Assembly: GCF_011397635.1 (NCBI RefSeq) | Contig: NC_064754.1 | Coordinates: 36,647,543 to 36,711,542, forward strand | DNA: 64,000 nt | Source: Epinephelus fuscoguttatus | Taxonomy: Eukaryota; Chordata; Actinopteri; Perciformes; Serranidae | Direction of reading: 5' to 3' | In this document: in pieces, positions 24,565-37,800 of the stretch | How positions within the stretch are numbered: the first letter of the stretch is position 1 | Layout of the letters: each line of letters starts with the position of its first letter | Translations under genes and position numbers: made by a program | The notes under the pieces: model-generated | Database searches by the model: none | The model's input: only the letters and a program-made list of their open reading frames with translations | What the model was told of the DNA's origin: nothing

Positions 24565-24947
24565 GTTGGGAAGGTTACTCTAGATTACAGATTACAAGTT
24601 ACCCTGTTAAAAATGTAATAAATTTTGTAACTATTTTAATTACTCAGTCAAAGTAAAGTTACTCACCTACATTTGATTATGTTTTGACTACTTCTCTAAA
24701 AAAGCAGAAAAATTTCCACAAATAGGCTGTACCAAAAGGCCGTATTCCTGCATTGCGAAAAGGTGCAAAGCAACAGAATAAATGTTACCAAAAATAATAT
24801 TTTCGTATGAAATACCTTTGTAATCACTGCCATTTTGACTAGTAGCTATAATTTAATAACATATCTCAACAACATATTTTTATAATTACATTTATTTTGT
24901 AATTTAATTAGATTGAATAGGTTACATGTAACTAGCTATTCCCCAAC
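24565..24947. mobile_element. Probable nonautonomous DNA element
   Basis: Starts GTTGGGAAGGTTACTCTAGA and ends in the inverse-like TATTCCCCAAC, with TTAC/GTAA-rich interior (GATTACAAGTTACCC; GGTTACATGTAACTAG). This resembles a common fish repeat; the borders are approximate. Confidence 0.5.
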
Positions 24948-25000
24948 ATTGATTATACATTAGAGGTCCTGGTCTACCAAAAATAAATGATGCAGGTTTA

Positions 25001-25536
25001 TCCTCCTGAGACCCTGTGTCCTCAAATAAGGACATCGCATTTTGGCTTTAATTGACCTTAAACGTCATTCTGCTTAACTTGGACCTGTTGTCCTCCTTTG
25101 TGGACACCTTTTTGTGCCATCTCGTGGTTGTAAGAGCACAATACACTAATCCAGGTAAAAACAAGATGGCAGCCATCTCTACAACCTCAGTCTGTAGCTG
25201 ACAAGGTCCAAAACCTGATCACATTTTATGGTTGAAACGTATTTATTTATGATTGATAGTGTTTGTAGTTTCATATGACAAATAAATTTGACCAATTTCA
25301 GCAATGGGAACAATCTAAGACACTGCTAATTAGGAAATACTCAATTGAAGACATTGGGACTTTGTTTTCATCTTGTTTGAGGACATTGGGACTTTATTGT
25401 TATCTCATCTGAGGATACTGGGACCTAATTATCATTAGAAAAATATATATATTTTTTTTTACACTTACCGGGTTCTACTGATCCGAAATAGCTAGGAGAA
25501 ATTAAACATTTATACGAAACAAAAGTTTCAGGAGGA
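25001..25536. mobile_element. Probable DNA element with TCCTCCTGA ends
   Basis: The left end TCCTCCTGAGACC is inverted at the right end (TTTCAGGAGGA). The interior repeats variants of GAGGACATTGGGACTTT several times (about 25020-25430). No ORF. Confidence 0.6.
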
Positions 25537-27732
25537 TCTTTTACCTTTGCTGCATTCATGTGCTGTTGGAACTATTGTACTGTATGTGGTAAATGGGACA
25601 ACCCTTGTTTTTTGATTTGTTTGATTGTTTGCTGTTGCTTGTTTTGTTTCTTTCTTTCATGTGATAACAGACAATAGTGCGTAATAGTAATAGTAATAGT
25701 GGAATAACGAAAATATCAGTTGGTCTGGATTCAGTTGTAAATCAGTGTAGGATTTGGATGCATCTATTGTAACTCCACACATTTTTTCTTTTAAATAAAA
25801 AATATGCTGTATACAATGTGTGCGTTCTAATACATCGGCACAAAAAAGCTAGCCTACGTTAGGCATTACCAGTGATATAAAATAATAGGCTAATCCGTCA
25901 TTCCCGAATTTACTTGGGGCATTTTAAGGTATCATACAAGGGGACGGGCTGGACATTTTTGGCTTCAACTCCACTATTCTAACGTAACAGCTTGTTTAGC
26001 AAGCTGCAGCCTGCAGCACTATCTACCCTTAAATGTGAAGTAGGTTGAATTTAAAACGTTGCGGACACAATATGTAACAGCCTACGGTTTTATGGAGTAT
26101 TAAAGAGGTGGGACTCAATCTTATATGCCCTGCTGAATGTTAAGTTATATGCCTTTGTTATGCTAGCTAACGCGACAGCGACGTTAGCTTTAGCAAAGTG
26201 AGCTAACGTTACCTAGTTCTGTTAGTGTGCATGTGTGGCCCAGATAACTGTCATCTACCCTCATTATTAAAGCCTCTCAGGCAATAAATTAGCTCGCGTT
26301 GAACATACGACGGTCGAGGTTTCTATGTCATGACACTGGGTCATGCTAAACTCAGTACAAAAACATTCCAGCGTAGTTGCCCTGCCTATTTAAAATTACA
26401 GTTGTTGCATACACGAAGAACATAACGGGATTGTATGTATCAGCACTGGCTAACTTTATATTCTGTAAAGCTAGCTCAGGTATCGTCTCTTATATTTATC
26501 ATCGTATTGCACTGTTTGGTCTCTCGTTTCCTTCAACCTCTACTGAAATAAGTAACACGTCGCAGAGGTATAGCTTGATTCCTCAGAAGTCAGCATTATA
26601 AATAGCCGAGCTAAAAAGCTGTTTGGTGAAGCATATAAAAAGTATCTGTCTCAGAAGGCACTGTTGCTGGAAAGATGCTCAACAATGGGCCTTTGTCATC
26701 ACCCTGCTTCAGAGATGCTCGGTATATGGAAGGCCACCCAGTAATCAGATGAATACATCTTCATCTGTTCATACCTGGTTGAATTATCTGTCAACAAAAA
26801 AATATGTGAAACAGAAATCTTCCAGCCAGGACTGGCTGAGAGAAAAGCTGGATTGTTCTGCTTCATATGCTCCACTGTGGTGTCCTCATTATCCAACACA
26901 CACCACATTTCTGGTTGTCAGCCTGCAGTAAGAATATGGTCTAATAATAAAGCTACATGTGCATAATGAAACTCACTACTTGACCCAAATTTCTGATCCT
27001 ATCCACGCAAAACAAGCTGTAGTGTAACAACCAGACCTTATCGAAGTACTCTTAAACATCTTACTTCTCTTGCTTTCATCATATTGTCATGTGTTTTACA
27101 CATCATTTTGCTTGGCTACTAAACTGATCAAAAAGGATTTTACTTTGATGAATTATATGTAATCCACTGTGCAAATTTCAATTTGTAATTTTTGTTGCCT
27201 TTCAATTTGTTTTACATCCTAGCTGGACTGATAAATCAATCAGGTTGATATATTGGCTGATATTAGCTTACTGCAAATATATTATATCGTTGTATATGTT
27301 AATAAGTCACAAGACGTTGCAGAACAGAAATGCAAAAATAGGTTTTTGGTCATTAAGAAAGTATCACTCTTCAATACAGTAGTTTGTCCACCAGAGAGCA
27401 CTGACAGGTAGATTTTCTTTAATAGTAAAATGTCTTGCTCAGTAAGTATCTTGGTCGAAATAAAAAAAAAAATCTAAGGGATCAGTGCCACAATAGTTTT
27501 CTTATTTTACTTGTTTATGGTGGAAAAAAAATGGCTATTTGCCCCTATATCATCAGCAGATTTTTTAAAAAAAACTCAAATCAGTCTCATCCTCAAAAAT
27601 CCAGGGTCAGTCAGACTATACTGTACAAATCTGGAAAGACCAACACTGAATCACTGTTCTCCATTACTGATGTAATTTTCCATTTCCTCTTTTTGTGTCT
27701 GTTTATTTGTTGTATGTAAGTAGGCTGCAGTC

Positions 27733-29278
27733 ATGGGCCCAGACACTGCATCTGTCCCAAAAACAGAATCCTCAGAGGAAAGTAAGTATTGATGCTTTTT
27801 TGTATTTTCATATTTTTTTTGGTCAACATTCAATAACAAATTAGTCATCTCATGCTTGACTGATGCTCAGCACTAGATTGAAAGATGAAGAAAGTGTTAT
27901 ATTGCAGCAGATTTAATGTCCATTCAGTAAAGTAAAACAATTTTGCAACCCAAAACATTGATTATAGGTTTGTCTCACTGGACTCGCTAGTTGAATTCTT
28001 TGCTTCTAAAACCCATCACAGAAATCCCCAGATCTCAGTTTATTTGAATCATTACATTATATTAGTCATTGTTAAATGGTAATCATTGTATCCCACTGAG
28101 ACTTTTTTGTTTTGTGAAGTATTCAAGGGACATTCTTTGATGTTATCATTCCCTCAGGTCCAGCTGAAGTTGTTGTGAAGGTAATCTCAGAATCAGATTC
28201 CAACGATGCTTCAACCTCCACTGAGCCTGAGAACTCCAAACAACCGGAGAGCAGCATTTCAGACAAGTGCTACTCCTGCTCTGTTTGTGGCAAGGCATTC
28301 GACAGACCGTCAAAGCTAGAGAGGCATAAACCTGTCCACACGAGGAAGCCTAAGATTGTTCATCAGTGTCAGCATTGTGATAAGAGCTTCACACAACAGG
28401 AGAAGCTGATCCGACATCAGAATTGCCACAACAGGACTAACAAGCACCCGTGTCCTGACTGTGGGAAAGTGTTTAACAGGCCTTCAAAGTTAGAGAGACA
28501 CAAGCGCACCCACTCAAAGAAACCAAAGGTTCCTCATCAGTGTTCGTACTGCATGAAGACGTTCAGTAAACTTAATAAACTTGTCCGTCATAAGCGAATG
28601 CACACTGGGGAGAAACCTTTCACCTGCTCGGTCTGCGGAAAAGGATTCTCCGAGGCAGGTCACTGCAAAGCACATGAAAAGACTCACGAGGAGCAGCCAG
28701 AAAAACCTCACTGCTGCGCCGACTGCGGGATGTGCTTCTTCAAGGCCTCAGAGCTACGTCGGCATTTCCGCTCCCACACGGGAGAGAAACCTTTCAGATG
28801 CACCCTGTGTGAGAGCTGCTTCTCCCGCTCAGAAGGACTGAAAAGACACATGAGGAGCCACACAGGGGAAAGACCATACAAATGCATCATCTGTGCAAAA
28901 GGATTTTATTCTCGTCAGGATTTGAATATTCATGGATTGACCCACTCAGGAGAGAAACCACATCTTTGCCCTGTGTGTGGTAAAGGCTTCTCACAGCTGG
29001 GCAACATGAAAGAACACGAGCAAAATGTTCATATTAAGTCGGAGAAATATATTTGCAATGAGTGTGGGGCAACCTTCACACGGTACAAATCACTGACAAA
29101 ACATCAGCGGACACACACGGGGGAAAGACCCTATCTGTGTCTCACCTGTGGTCGCAGGTTTTCGTGGAGCCATTCTCTAAGCAGACACAGGAGGACACAC
29201 ACACACAGACAGATGTCTATGGAGACATCCAAGGACATAGTGAGTTTTGAAGGACCCTCTGAGAAACCTAGCAGTTGA
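27733..29278 (+). CDS. C2H2 zinc-finger protein, 11 fingers
   Basis: A probable DNA-binding transcription factor. Coding exons are 27733-27781 and 28158-29278 (GT-AG, phase agreeing), giving 389 residues from an ATG (G at -3, G at +4) just after an acceptor at 27730; a noncoding first exon is implied. The N terminus is acidic and Ser/Thr-rich (SESDSNDASTSTEPENSKQP) with no KRAB, BTB or SCAN domain. Eleven CxxC...H fingers follow, from CSVCGKAFDRPSKLERHK to CLTCGRRFSWSHSLSRHR. Seven linkers are TGEKP-like or close; the early ones are atypical (TRKPKIVH, SKKPKVPH). Fingers 1-2 and 3-4 look like a duplicated two-finger unit. Finger 9 has a four-residue His spacing (HEQNVH). I cannot assign an ortholog. 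It sits between the TBC/TLDc gene and cfap52. Confidence 0.88.
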
Positions 29279-29787
29279 AAATAGACGTGAAATTCTAATA
29301 GAAGGACATTCCATCAAGATATCTTCCTGGAGCCACAGTCAAGCTAGAATTTACTAATTTGTAGTCATTTGTAGTGTATTGAGAACTAATTTTAATGCTT
29401 TGTGATGATTCACCTTGCTGTTTGCTTTTTTAATTTGTCCACAAAATATCTCTTAGGCATTCTTAGTACAGGGCTTCAGATTAGCTGTTTATTATCCCAA
29501 TATTTTTTATTGATCCAAGCTTATCAAACTGTCTTGGTGGTTACAATTTATATTTTGTTGATTGGGTAAAGACAGATCATGTGACTTTTTAAGTACACTG
29601 CTGTATGTAGTGAAGCTCTCTTCCTTTATGACAGACTTGGACATGCCTTTAGAAAGTGCATAACAATATCTCATATCTTCGAACAAATCCTGTTTGTTAT
29701 TAACCAAACTATCAGTCACAACCAAAGTAGAGTTGCCCTGCCAGAGCGCCTGAAACTCTTATATGACATGCAGCCAAACTGATACTG

Positions 29788-29793
29788 AATAAA
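29788..29793 (+). terminator. Candidate polyadenylation signal of the zinc-finger gene
   Basis: AATAAA about 510 bases beyond the stop codon at 29278; no strong downstream GT-rich element is obvious. Confidence 0.4.
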
Positions 29794-30419
29794 GGATATT
29801 AACCAAGTCTCTGCAACTGTATGATAAAATGGTAACTGTATGTGACTAAATCGGTCCTATATTGAGAGACTTCTGCAGCTGGTAGCAGCAAAACAGGTAA
29901 CATTGTAACCACACGACGCACGTGCACCAATTTAAATCCATGTAAAATGCTTGTCTCTACCACTGACACACCCAGACAATTATTATAAGTGTCTGACAGC
30001 TTAAGGAAAGGATTCCTACAGAGAAAGACCCTTTTGTTAAAGAGTAAAACCATTTTTGTTTAACCAGAAACAACCCATCATCAATTCCACCAGGCTCCAT
30101 TTAATTTTACAGTAATTTTAGCTTGTACACAGCCAGCATATGTCATACATCTAACTGGGTGAATTAAGGGTTTATTTCGACCAAACCAGAGTTGGTGATT
30201 GTTAGAACAGTTGAAAGACAAAACAAGATGGGTTTTGTGAGCTTTATTTTGTTTTTGTTGACTCTGAATAAAGTGTGTTTCATTGTAATAAAATGACGGT
30301 TTATTTAAATGGAGTCTGGTGGATTTGGCCATAGTGGTTTTGGGGTTGTTTTTGGTAAAATAAAAAGGATCTTAAAGTCTGTCTTTGTATGAATACTTAA
30401 CATAAATTGTCAAACACTT

Positions 30420-30660
30420 AAAATAACAATCTGAGCCTGTCAGTGGCAAAAAATAAGCACTTTTAATGGACATAAATTGAAGGTGCCAAATGCCCTGAGT
30501 GGTCCTATTGTAGCCTGTTTTGCCGCTGCCGTCTGCACTTGTCTCACTCAATACTGGACCAATTTCAAAAACTGTTCCTATTAGTTACTTGGACACAAAA
30601 ATATGGGAAAACAGGGTCCCGTTTGAAAATACCAAACCCTACCCTTTAACGGAGGTATCA
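30420..30660. repeat. Dispersed repeat, related to 42118-42163
   Basis: The segment around CCTGTCAGTGGCAAAAAATA...AAGCACTTTTAATGGACATA is shared, with a few changes, with the cfap52 intron 12 copy. The rest up to CCCTACCCTTTAAC appears to belong to the same unit, judged from memory of fish repeats. Confidence 0.5.
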
Positions 30661-31708
30661 GACTGAAGTCTTGACTGATCTCAGTAAATACATGCTTTCC
30701 AGTCGCAATTAACTTGATCTGATATAATTTGCTACCTCACAGAAGGCACACAAACATTAGGGAGCACAAGATTTGTGCATTGTTCAGTCCATACCAGCTG
30801 CCGAGTGACTTCCTTTTTTTTTAATTCTGTTAGCTAGTTGCCCATTATGAGCGGTTAAATGCCAAAAATAGACAATTTTTGTACTCTTATATGAAACTAT
30901 TATAATTTATCTCATTTTTATGAATAAACCTTCACAGAATGGTTAATGCTATGCTGGATCAGAGCAGAAAAGTGCTGTTACACTACTCGCTGTGCAGGTA
31001 TCTTACCTCTAACTGATGGGAAACAGCTGCTGCAAGGTCACTGATGGCAGTGCAAGAGCTTTAAATCTCACATGTTGAGTGGTTTAACCAGTAGAACAGC
31101 AGTATTTTACCTCTGGTGTGAGCTGTGTACAATTAAAATGAATATAAAAATTTGTCCTTCACTGATTTTTTTTAAATTTCATTTTCATTTTATACTATTA
31201 TGTATCACATATACATTGTGTGATGATGTAATCCATTGATTTTCCTTGTGATACTATGGTATGGTTGCTTAATAAACGGATACATTACATTGTGCTGTAG
31301 TTCACTGCATAGTAACAGTGGAATAGCCTCCATACAATTCAAAATATATATTCAAATAATGTGCTCAAATGTATTTTTAGTTGTGCTGATAAACATGTGA
31401 ACTGAACCTTGAAGTCTCTCTGAAAAGCTGTTTTATTAAAACTACAGTCACCAATAAACTGTATCAAACAGTTCTGCCTCAAGTTGCCCACTTGTGGAAA
31501 CCACAGTTGCCTGTCAGATTATTTAATGTAATGTCAGGTCACAGATTAAAAGTAGATCAGTCTCTACCTATAGGAAATACACAATAGAAATGTGTCTGGG
31601 GCATTTGTTTTTCAAGACAAATATTTACATTTTCCAGTGGTGTACCTACTTATTCTTAAATTTGTACGTGTGCAAAATCTCCTGCAGCACTTGAAGGCAG
31701 CAGGGAGC

Positions 31709-31721
31709 GTTGCTAGGTAAC
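31709..31721 (+). promoter_or_regulatory. X-box (RFX-binding site) of cfap52
   Basis: GTTGCTAGGTAAC is an imperfect palindrome of two RFX half-sites with a one-base spacer, close to the GTNRCC-N-RGYAAC consensus. It lies 139 bases before the cfap52 start codon, the usual distance for RFX2/RFX3-driven ciliary genes. Binding is inferred from motif, distance and gene function. Confidence 0.75.
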
Positions 31722-31859
31722 GTGTGTTTGGTGTAACGGTAGCTAGTTAAAGAGCTGGCAGGAGTGTTTGAGAAAAACAACGGTAGCGTTGTTTTTATTG
31801 CAAAATTTGACTTTCCTAACACTTTACGAGAGAAGGAGTTAATAAACAGTTTTTCAGCA

Positions 31860-34800
31860 ATGGCTCTTGAAACACAGGGCGTGCCTAGACTTGAATTGGA
31901 GGCTGTTATCGGCTTCAACGGTAAGTTTTTCTTTACGGTTGTAACCTAACTTAGCTAAGCTAAGCGTTAATACAAATCAATATTCAATACAAGTAGCTAG
32001 CAAGTTAATTTGCGCACGTGAGGCAACAGCATTTTTCTTTTAATTCATCACGTGCAATGTGAGTAGGTTTTGTATTAGTTTCTCTGACATTTTAAATGTC
32101 AAAGCTGCGTTTTTAAAATGATTAAAGGAGGTGGCAGGACAGTTTGCTTTGCTAACTATATTAAGATATAGCAAGAACCCAACGTACGGTGTACTTGGTT
32201 GGAGTGACGTCACCTGTGAAAGAGGGAAACATTGCACAGTCTCATTGGTGTCTGCTCGTCTATCTTTAAAACAAGAGGCCACTTATCATGATCACATATT
32301 TGTCATTTTCCATACAAAAAGATGTTACGCGTTGTTTTATGTTATGCTGTGTATTTTTGTCTCATCAGGGCGCGTGCCCTCTGGCCTGAGAGTCCATCCA
32401 GACAGAGAGCACCTCATCTATCCTCTGGGATGTACAGTCATTCTTAAGAGAATCAAAGATGGCAAACAGGAGTTCCTGCATGGACACACAAACAATGTGT
32501 CCTGTATTTCTGTGTCCAAAAGTGGATTATATGTTGCCTCTGGACAGATCAACTTCAGGGGCTTTAAGGTATTCATAGCTGGAGTACATTTTATTTAATT
32601 TTTACAAAGTTTCTGATATAATTCAGCACTTGCTTCTTTCATTTGTTTCCCCTACTGATGAAATATATGGCTTTGAATCCATTTACAGCATGGAATGGCA
32701 ACAAAAGTAATTTTCACATGTAACATTTTGAATATATATATTCTTAGGCTATGGTGATCATCTGGGACTATGCACAGCGAACAGTTTATGCCGAGCTGGT
32801 GGTCCACATGGCACAAGTAAAGGCACTGGCCTTCTCTCCCAACGACAAGTATCTGGTGTCCCTGGGAGGTCAGGATGATGACAGGTAAACATCAACTTTG
32901 GGTGGCGCAATGCACTCCTGAATAACCAGATTGTGTCACACAGGGATGACGAATGTAGGACTCTATATAAATTTACTCAACTATACATACTCTGTATCTG
33001 TTAAGTGCGTGGTATGTTTTTGTGTGTTTTCAGCATTGTGGTATGGAATATTGAGACAAAGCAGGCCATCTGTGGGAGCCCAGCGTTAGCACATAGTGCC
33101 GGTTACTGCCTCACAGTGCAGTACTCCAACACAAATGACAACATCTTTGTCTCTGCTGGGAGGTGAGTGTGTGCTGTCTTCTGGCGTTCTGTAGATCAAG
33201 TGTCAGTCTAGAGCAAGTAGTAACAATCTTGTTATACTATTAGAGTATTTTTAATGTCATATTGGTCTTTTTGGGCAGCGGAACACTGCGAGTCTGGGAG
33301 CTGGACCTCACTAACAGGAAGATCAGGCCCACAGAGTGCCAGACAGGGAAGCTGAAGAGGATTGTGAAATGTGTAGAGGTACAAGGCCATGAGAGTCTTT
33401 CATTCACAACAGTTTGTTCACTCAGCTTATTTTCAATTGTCCAAATAGTTATAATGCACCAGATACTTTAGTAAATAAACTGCACTTTTACACTACATGT
33501 CACGCTTACCCATTCACACACACATTCACACACTGGTGGCTGAAGCTACCATACAAGATGCCACCTGCTACTCAGTATACATTCATATGCACTCAAACAC
33601 CGATGGAACAGCTATTGGGAGCAATTTGCGGTTCAATATCTTGCCCAAGGATATTTCGACATGTGGACTGCAGGAGCCAAGGACCGCCGATCTTCCAATT
33701 AGTGGACAACCTTCTCTACCTTCTAACCCCCTAGAGATGGATAGTGTTGCTCATGTTGACTTGTTTATATTATTACACAGATCACAGAGGACGATCGATT
33801 CATTTTCTGTGGCACCACCAGTGGAGACATAATGAAAGTCAACATGAAGACTGGGCTTCTGAGTGACTGTGGTCCAGTAAAAACAAAATACAGCCTGGTA
33901 GGTCACTCAGCACAATAGAAATCATTACATTCCTCACTCGTCTCCGTGACGGTAATTTCAGCTGTCTTTCACTTACGTCCTGCCTAATAGTTGGAACTCT
34001 TGCCGCATATCAAGAGCTGATGGAGTGCCACTTTGGAAATAGATGCAAGGGCTCATGTCATGTCATTTATTTCATTTTATCTGTGACAGTAATTTCTTTT
34101 ATATCGTTAATGGATCATTATGTACTTCCTTGTCATTCCTGAAATTAGTCTTGTTTGTGCATATGTTCATTTACTACAAGCATCCAGAGTCTTTTATTTA
34201 TAAACTGTGGGAGCTTTTAGCTTTTGCTTTCTGGAACTAATTCAGGCCTTTTCTGTGCAGGGTGTCAATGTCCTTAGGATACTGAAGTCTGGAAACCTGC
34301 TTGTAGGTTCTGGATCTGGCACCTTCACTCTGTGTTCCTGCACTAACTTCAAAACTCTTAAGTAAGTCCAACAACTGTCATTTGAATCATCCTGACTAAA
34401 GTAATTACATGTGGTGATGATTAATAGTTAATAATAGTTAATAGTTCACAGCTCTCTCTCTCTATATATCTTGTACATTAGAATAAATATCTAGGGTACC
34501 TTTGTAATGTGTATAGATTAATGTGTTCATTTTACAGTGCTCATTAACAGGTCTTTTTTTCCTCTTCCACCACATTAGGGAGGTCCAGCTGGAAAAGGGG
34601 GTGACTTCCATTGCAATAAGAGGAGAGGGCCAGCAGTTCTTTGTCGGGACAGAGGCTGCTCAGATGTACCGCTTCAGTTATGAGGACTTCAAAGCTGAAC
34701 TCATTTCCACCAGCCACAGCAGTGCTGTCAAGGACGTAGCCATATGTTTGTAAGTGGCAAACAGACAATTCAGGGACAAAAAGTCAAAGTCCCACAGAGA

Positions 34801-37800
34801 GAGTAAAATGGCAAAAAGGCCTTTTACGGCTTTTGAATTTGGCAAGAAATATACTAAATCTAAAAATAAATAAATATCCTAAATTAATTGAAATTCATAG
34901 GAACAAAACTCCATCGTGCTGTAGAAGAGTCCCTCTGCCCTGGAGCATGGCAAGATAGAAGTATTTATGATGCACTGTTTAAAATCAGTCATGTTTATGA
35001 GTACATTTTGGAGATGAATATTCAGTTAATTCACAAACCACAAGCACTGTTGGGCCAGCCGTCTGTTCAGATCTGTAGAGGACTGTTTGAGGTCATATGA
35101 GCATGTGTTGTCTGATTCAGCATTTTCATTCTGTTGTCGCATTTGTCACAGATTTCCTCTTGCACCAAAAGTCAGACAAATACTTAAGAAAAAGTGTGTC
35201 ATCACAGTGCAACAAGCACAAGTGATGTTTCCTATACCTCTAGTGTGTATGTATTTTTTCTTTTTTCATCTTAAACCTTACTTACCGCTCATAATCCATG
35301 ACTTCAGTACCCCATTATGCTCACTAGAGGGTGACATTTACTTGCCTCATCAATGTCTGTTTAAGTGTAGAAAAAACAGTATTGAATTTAGAGATATTGT
35401 AGCAACACCTGGGTGATTGTCATTAATTAAATGGATACTTGGTTAAATGTACTATTAATTTAGCTTGAACTCAATTAGCACCATTTTACAACAGATGGTC
35501 GTACCCAAATTCACTGAACTGTAGTTCCACATCTCTCTTTTTTTCCTCTTCTAGTGGAACATCTGAATTATTTGCAACCTGCTCTGAGGAGGACATCAGG
35601 TTGTGGCACATAGAGAAGCCCAAAGAGCTGCTGCGCATCACTGTACCCAACATGACCTGCAATTCCCTGGACTTCATGGTTGATGGACATAGCATCATCA
35701 GTGGTGGGAGTCAGGGAACGATATCTGCAAATACGGCACTGGAGCTCATTACTACAAAGAATATTCACTTTTGTATTCTTTGTATGAGCTGTAGTTCAGT
35801 CATGATTTATCCCCCAAAACATGCAACACTTTTTTTTCCTAAATTACCTACTTCACACACTGAATCACTGAATTTTCTTGATTGCTGACTGTTAAAAATA
35901 GATTTCACTCTCTCTAGCATGGAATGATGGTAAGATTCGTGTGTTTGCACCGGAAAGTGGCCGCCTCATGGTCATCATTCACAACGCGCACAGAATGGGT
36001 GTGACAGCCATCGCTGGCACCAGGGACTGCAAGAGGATCGTCAGTGGAGGGGGAGAAGGGCAGGTCAGTGGACATAAACTTCAAACATAGTAAATAATTG
36101 TTAGAAAACAGAATGTAATGTTCTGTATTTTTCTCACCAAGTAGAAGTGCAGTGCCCACTAATTCCTCCAAGATGTCAGCAATTGTCTGCTAGCAGAAGC
36201 CATGTTTATTAAATAAACAACAGTTGGTAGCACAACTCGCCATTTTCTGGACACATATTTTATAATTAGGAAGCCATATGCTTATAAATGGAATGATTAT
36301 GCTAACCATGTTACCCAGTATGCAGTGTGGCAGACATGTTCCTGCCACTCTAAAGGAACTGTTTGTCCATTTATGTTATTTGTTGTGGATTTCCTCCTCA
36401 ATCTGATGAAATTGATTTAAGGATGAAAATTTGTACATCTTAGGTAGAGTCTTAACATTTTTAATTGGTATTTCTTTCTGCAGAAAATGTGAAGCTGTGA
36501 ATTATTAAGTTGATTTTAAGTTAAGAGGCTTTATGCAATTAGTCAAATGATTTTAACACGATACATCCATGTTACAGATGCAAGCCTTTACTGTACACAC
36601 CCTGCAGATACATTTTATGTGAAGTGTGATTGCAGTTTGTTCAAAGTATTGATCTTTGTATCCATCCATTTGCATCACAAACCACTGAAACAAAGGCAAG
36701 AGAGTATTTTCATTAAAGGGACACTTTGCTGATTTTCACCCAGCTTTGTATCATAACAATGTGGGTAGTATATGTAAATGAACTATAGTAAACTTCTCTC
36801 CATCTACCAGTGCCCAGAACTCCGTGCTCATCTGCCAGCTCCAATCAGCTGGGGCTGTTGCTCGAACTACAGATTGTACTTCCACATTATTGTGTGCCCG
36901 CCACCACGGACAAAAAGAGTATAGACGCGGATCGAAAGAGAGCACTGCCACCCTCTCTCTTTCTCTCAACCTCAAAACAAACTCCTATAGGGGTTGTTTA
37001 TATAATATCTTGTTACTGTTTTGCCTATTTACATCTGAAATGTCTTCATAAACATGTTTTAGTGCATGACTTGGCTGTAATATGAGAATTCATGAAGAGG
37101 AAGTGGGCATCATACTGTTTGCTTTATTGTAAATATGGTGGCTTAAAATACTGAGATCAAGCGGTAAAAGTAAGCGTTGCTGATCAAATCTAATCCAAGA
37201 TTCTGTTATTATTGGTCTAATGTGGCGCAGTGCATTCTGGTAGTTGTAGGTTTTCTACCTCTTAAGCAAATGCAAATGCCACAGCCCCTTTTCTCTGTTT
37301 TCTCTGGTCATGTAGCACTAATTTCAAAATTAATTGTGTTTTTCTGCTGCATAGACAGCCCAGTTTTATAAAAAAGACCATCATTCCTGCAGTGAAATAC
37401 TACTTTCACTCACATATTGGATGTAAAAGGGATCTCCTGTGTTCATCCGTTGTAGGTGCGTGTTTGGGAGCTGCAGCCACACAGCCATCGTCTGCTGGAG
37501 ACCATGAAAGAGCACAAAGCCACCATCACTTGTATCAAAATCAAGAGCAACGATAAAGAGTGCGTCACTGCCAGCTCCGATGGTGCCTGCATCATCTGGG
37601 ACATAGTGTGAGTAGCCCATCTGCATACCCAAATACTTGTGTCCAAGCAAAAGGCAAGAGAAATAACACACAAATCTCACGTATATAGTATCTATCCTTT
37701 TTTAAAACTTTGTTCTTGTATAGTTAGTGCATAAAATACTCTTTTTAGGACCTCCAGTGAGTCAAAAATGTACAAACTGTACCCCACAATCTCTAAGTGA

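Larger units (their letters stand above)
23668..27730. other. TBC/TLDc 3' UTR and intergenic to the zinc-finger gene
   Basis: After the probable 3' UTR this holds two repeat elements (about 24565-24947 and 25001-25536). A stretch near 26030-26330 with several CpGs and GCTAGCTAACG motifs could include the promoter and noncoding first exon of the zinc-finger gene, but no splice donor could be assigned. Short ORFs at 26377-26935 match nothing. Confidence 0.6.
29279..31708. other. Zinc-finger gene 3' UTR and intergenic to cfap52
   Basis: AT-rich. It includes a dispersed-repeat segment at about 30420-30660 whose first 47 bases recur at 42118-42163. No gene seen. Confidence 0.65.
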
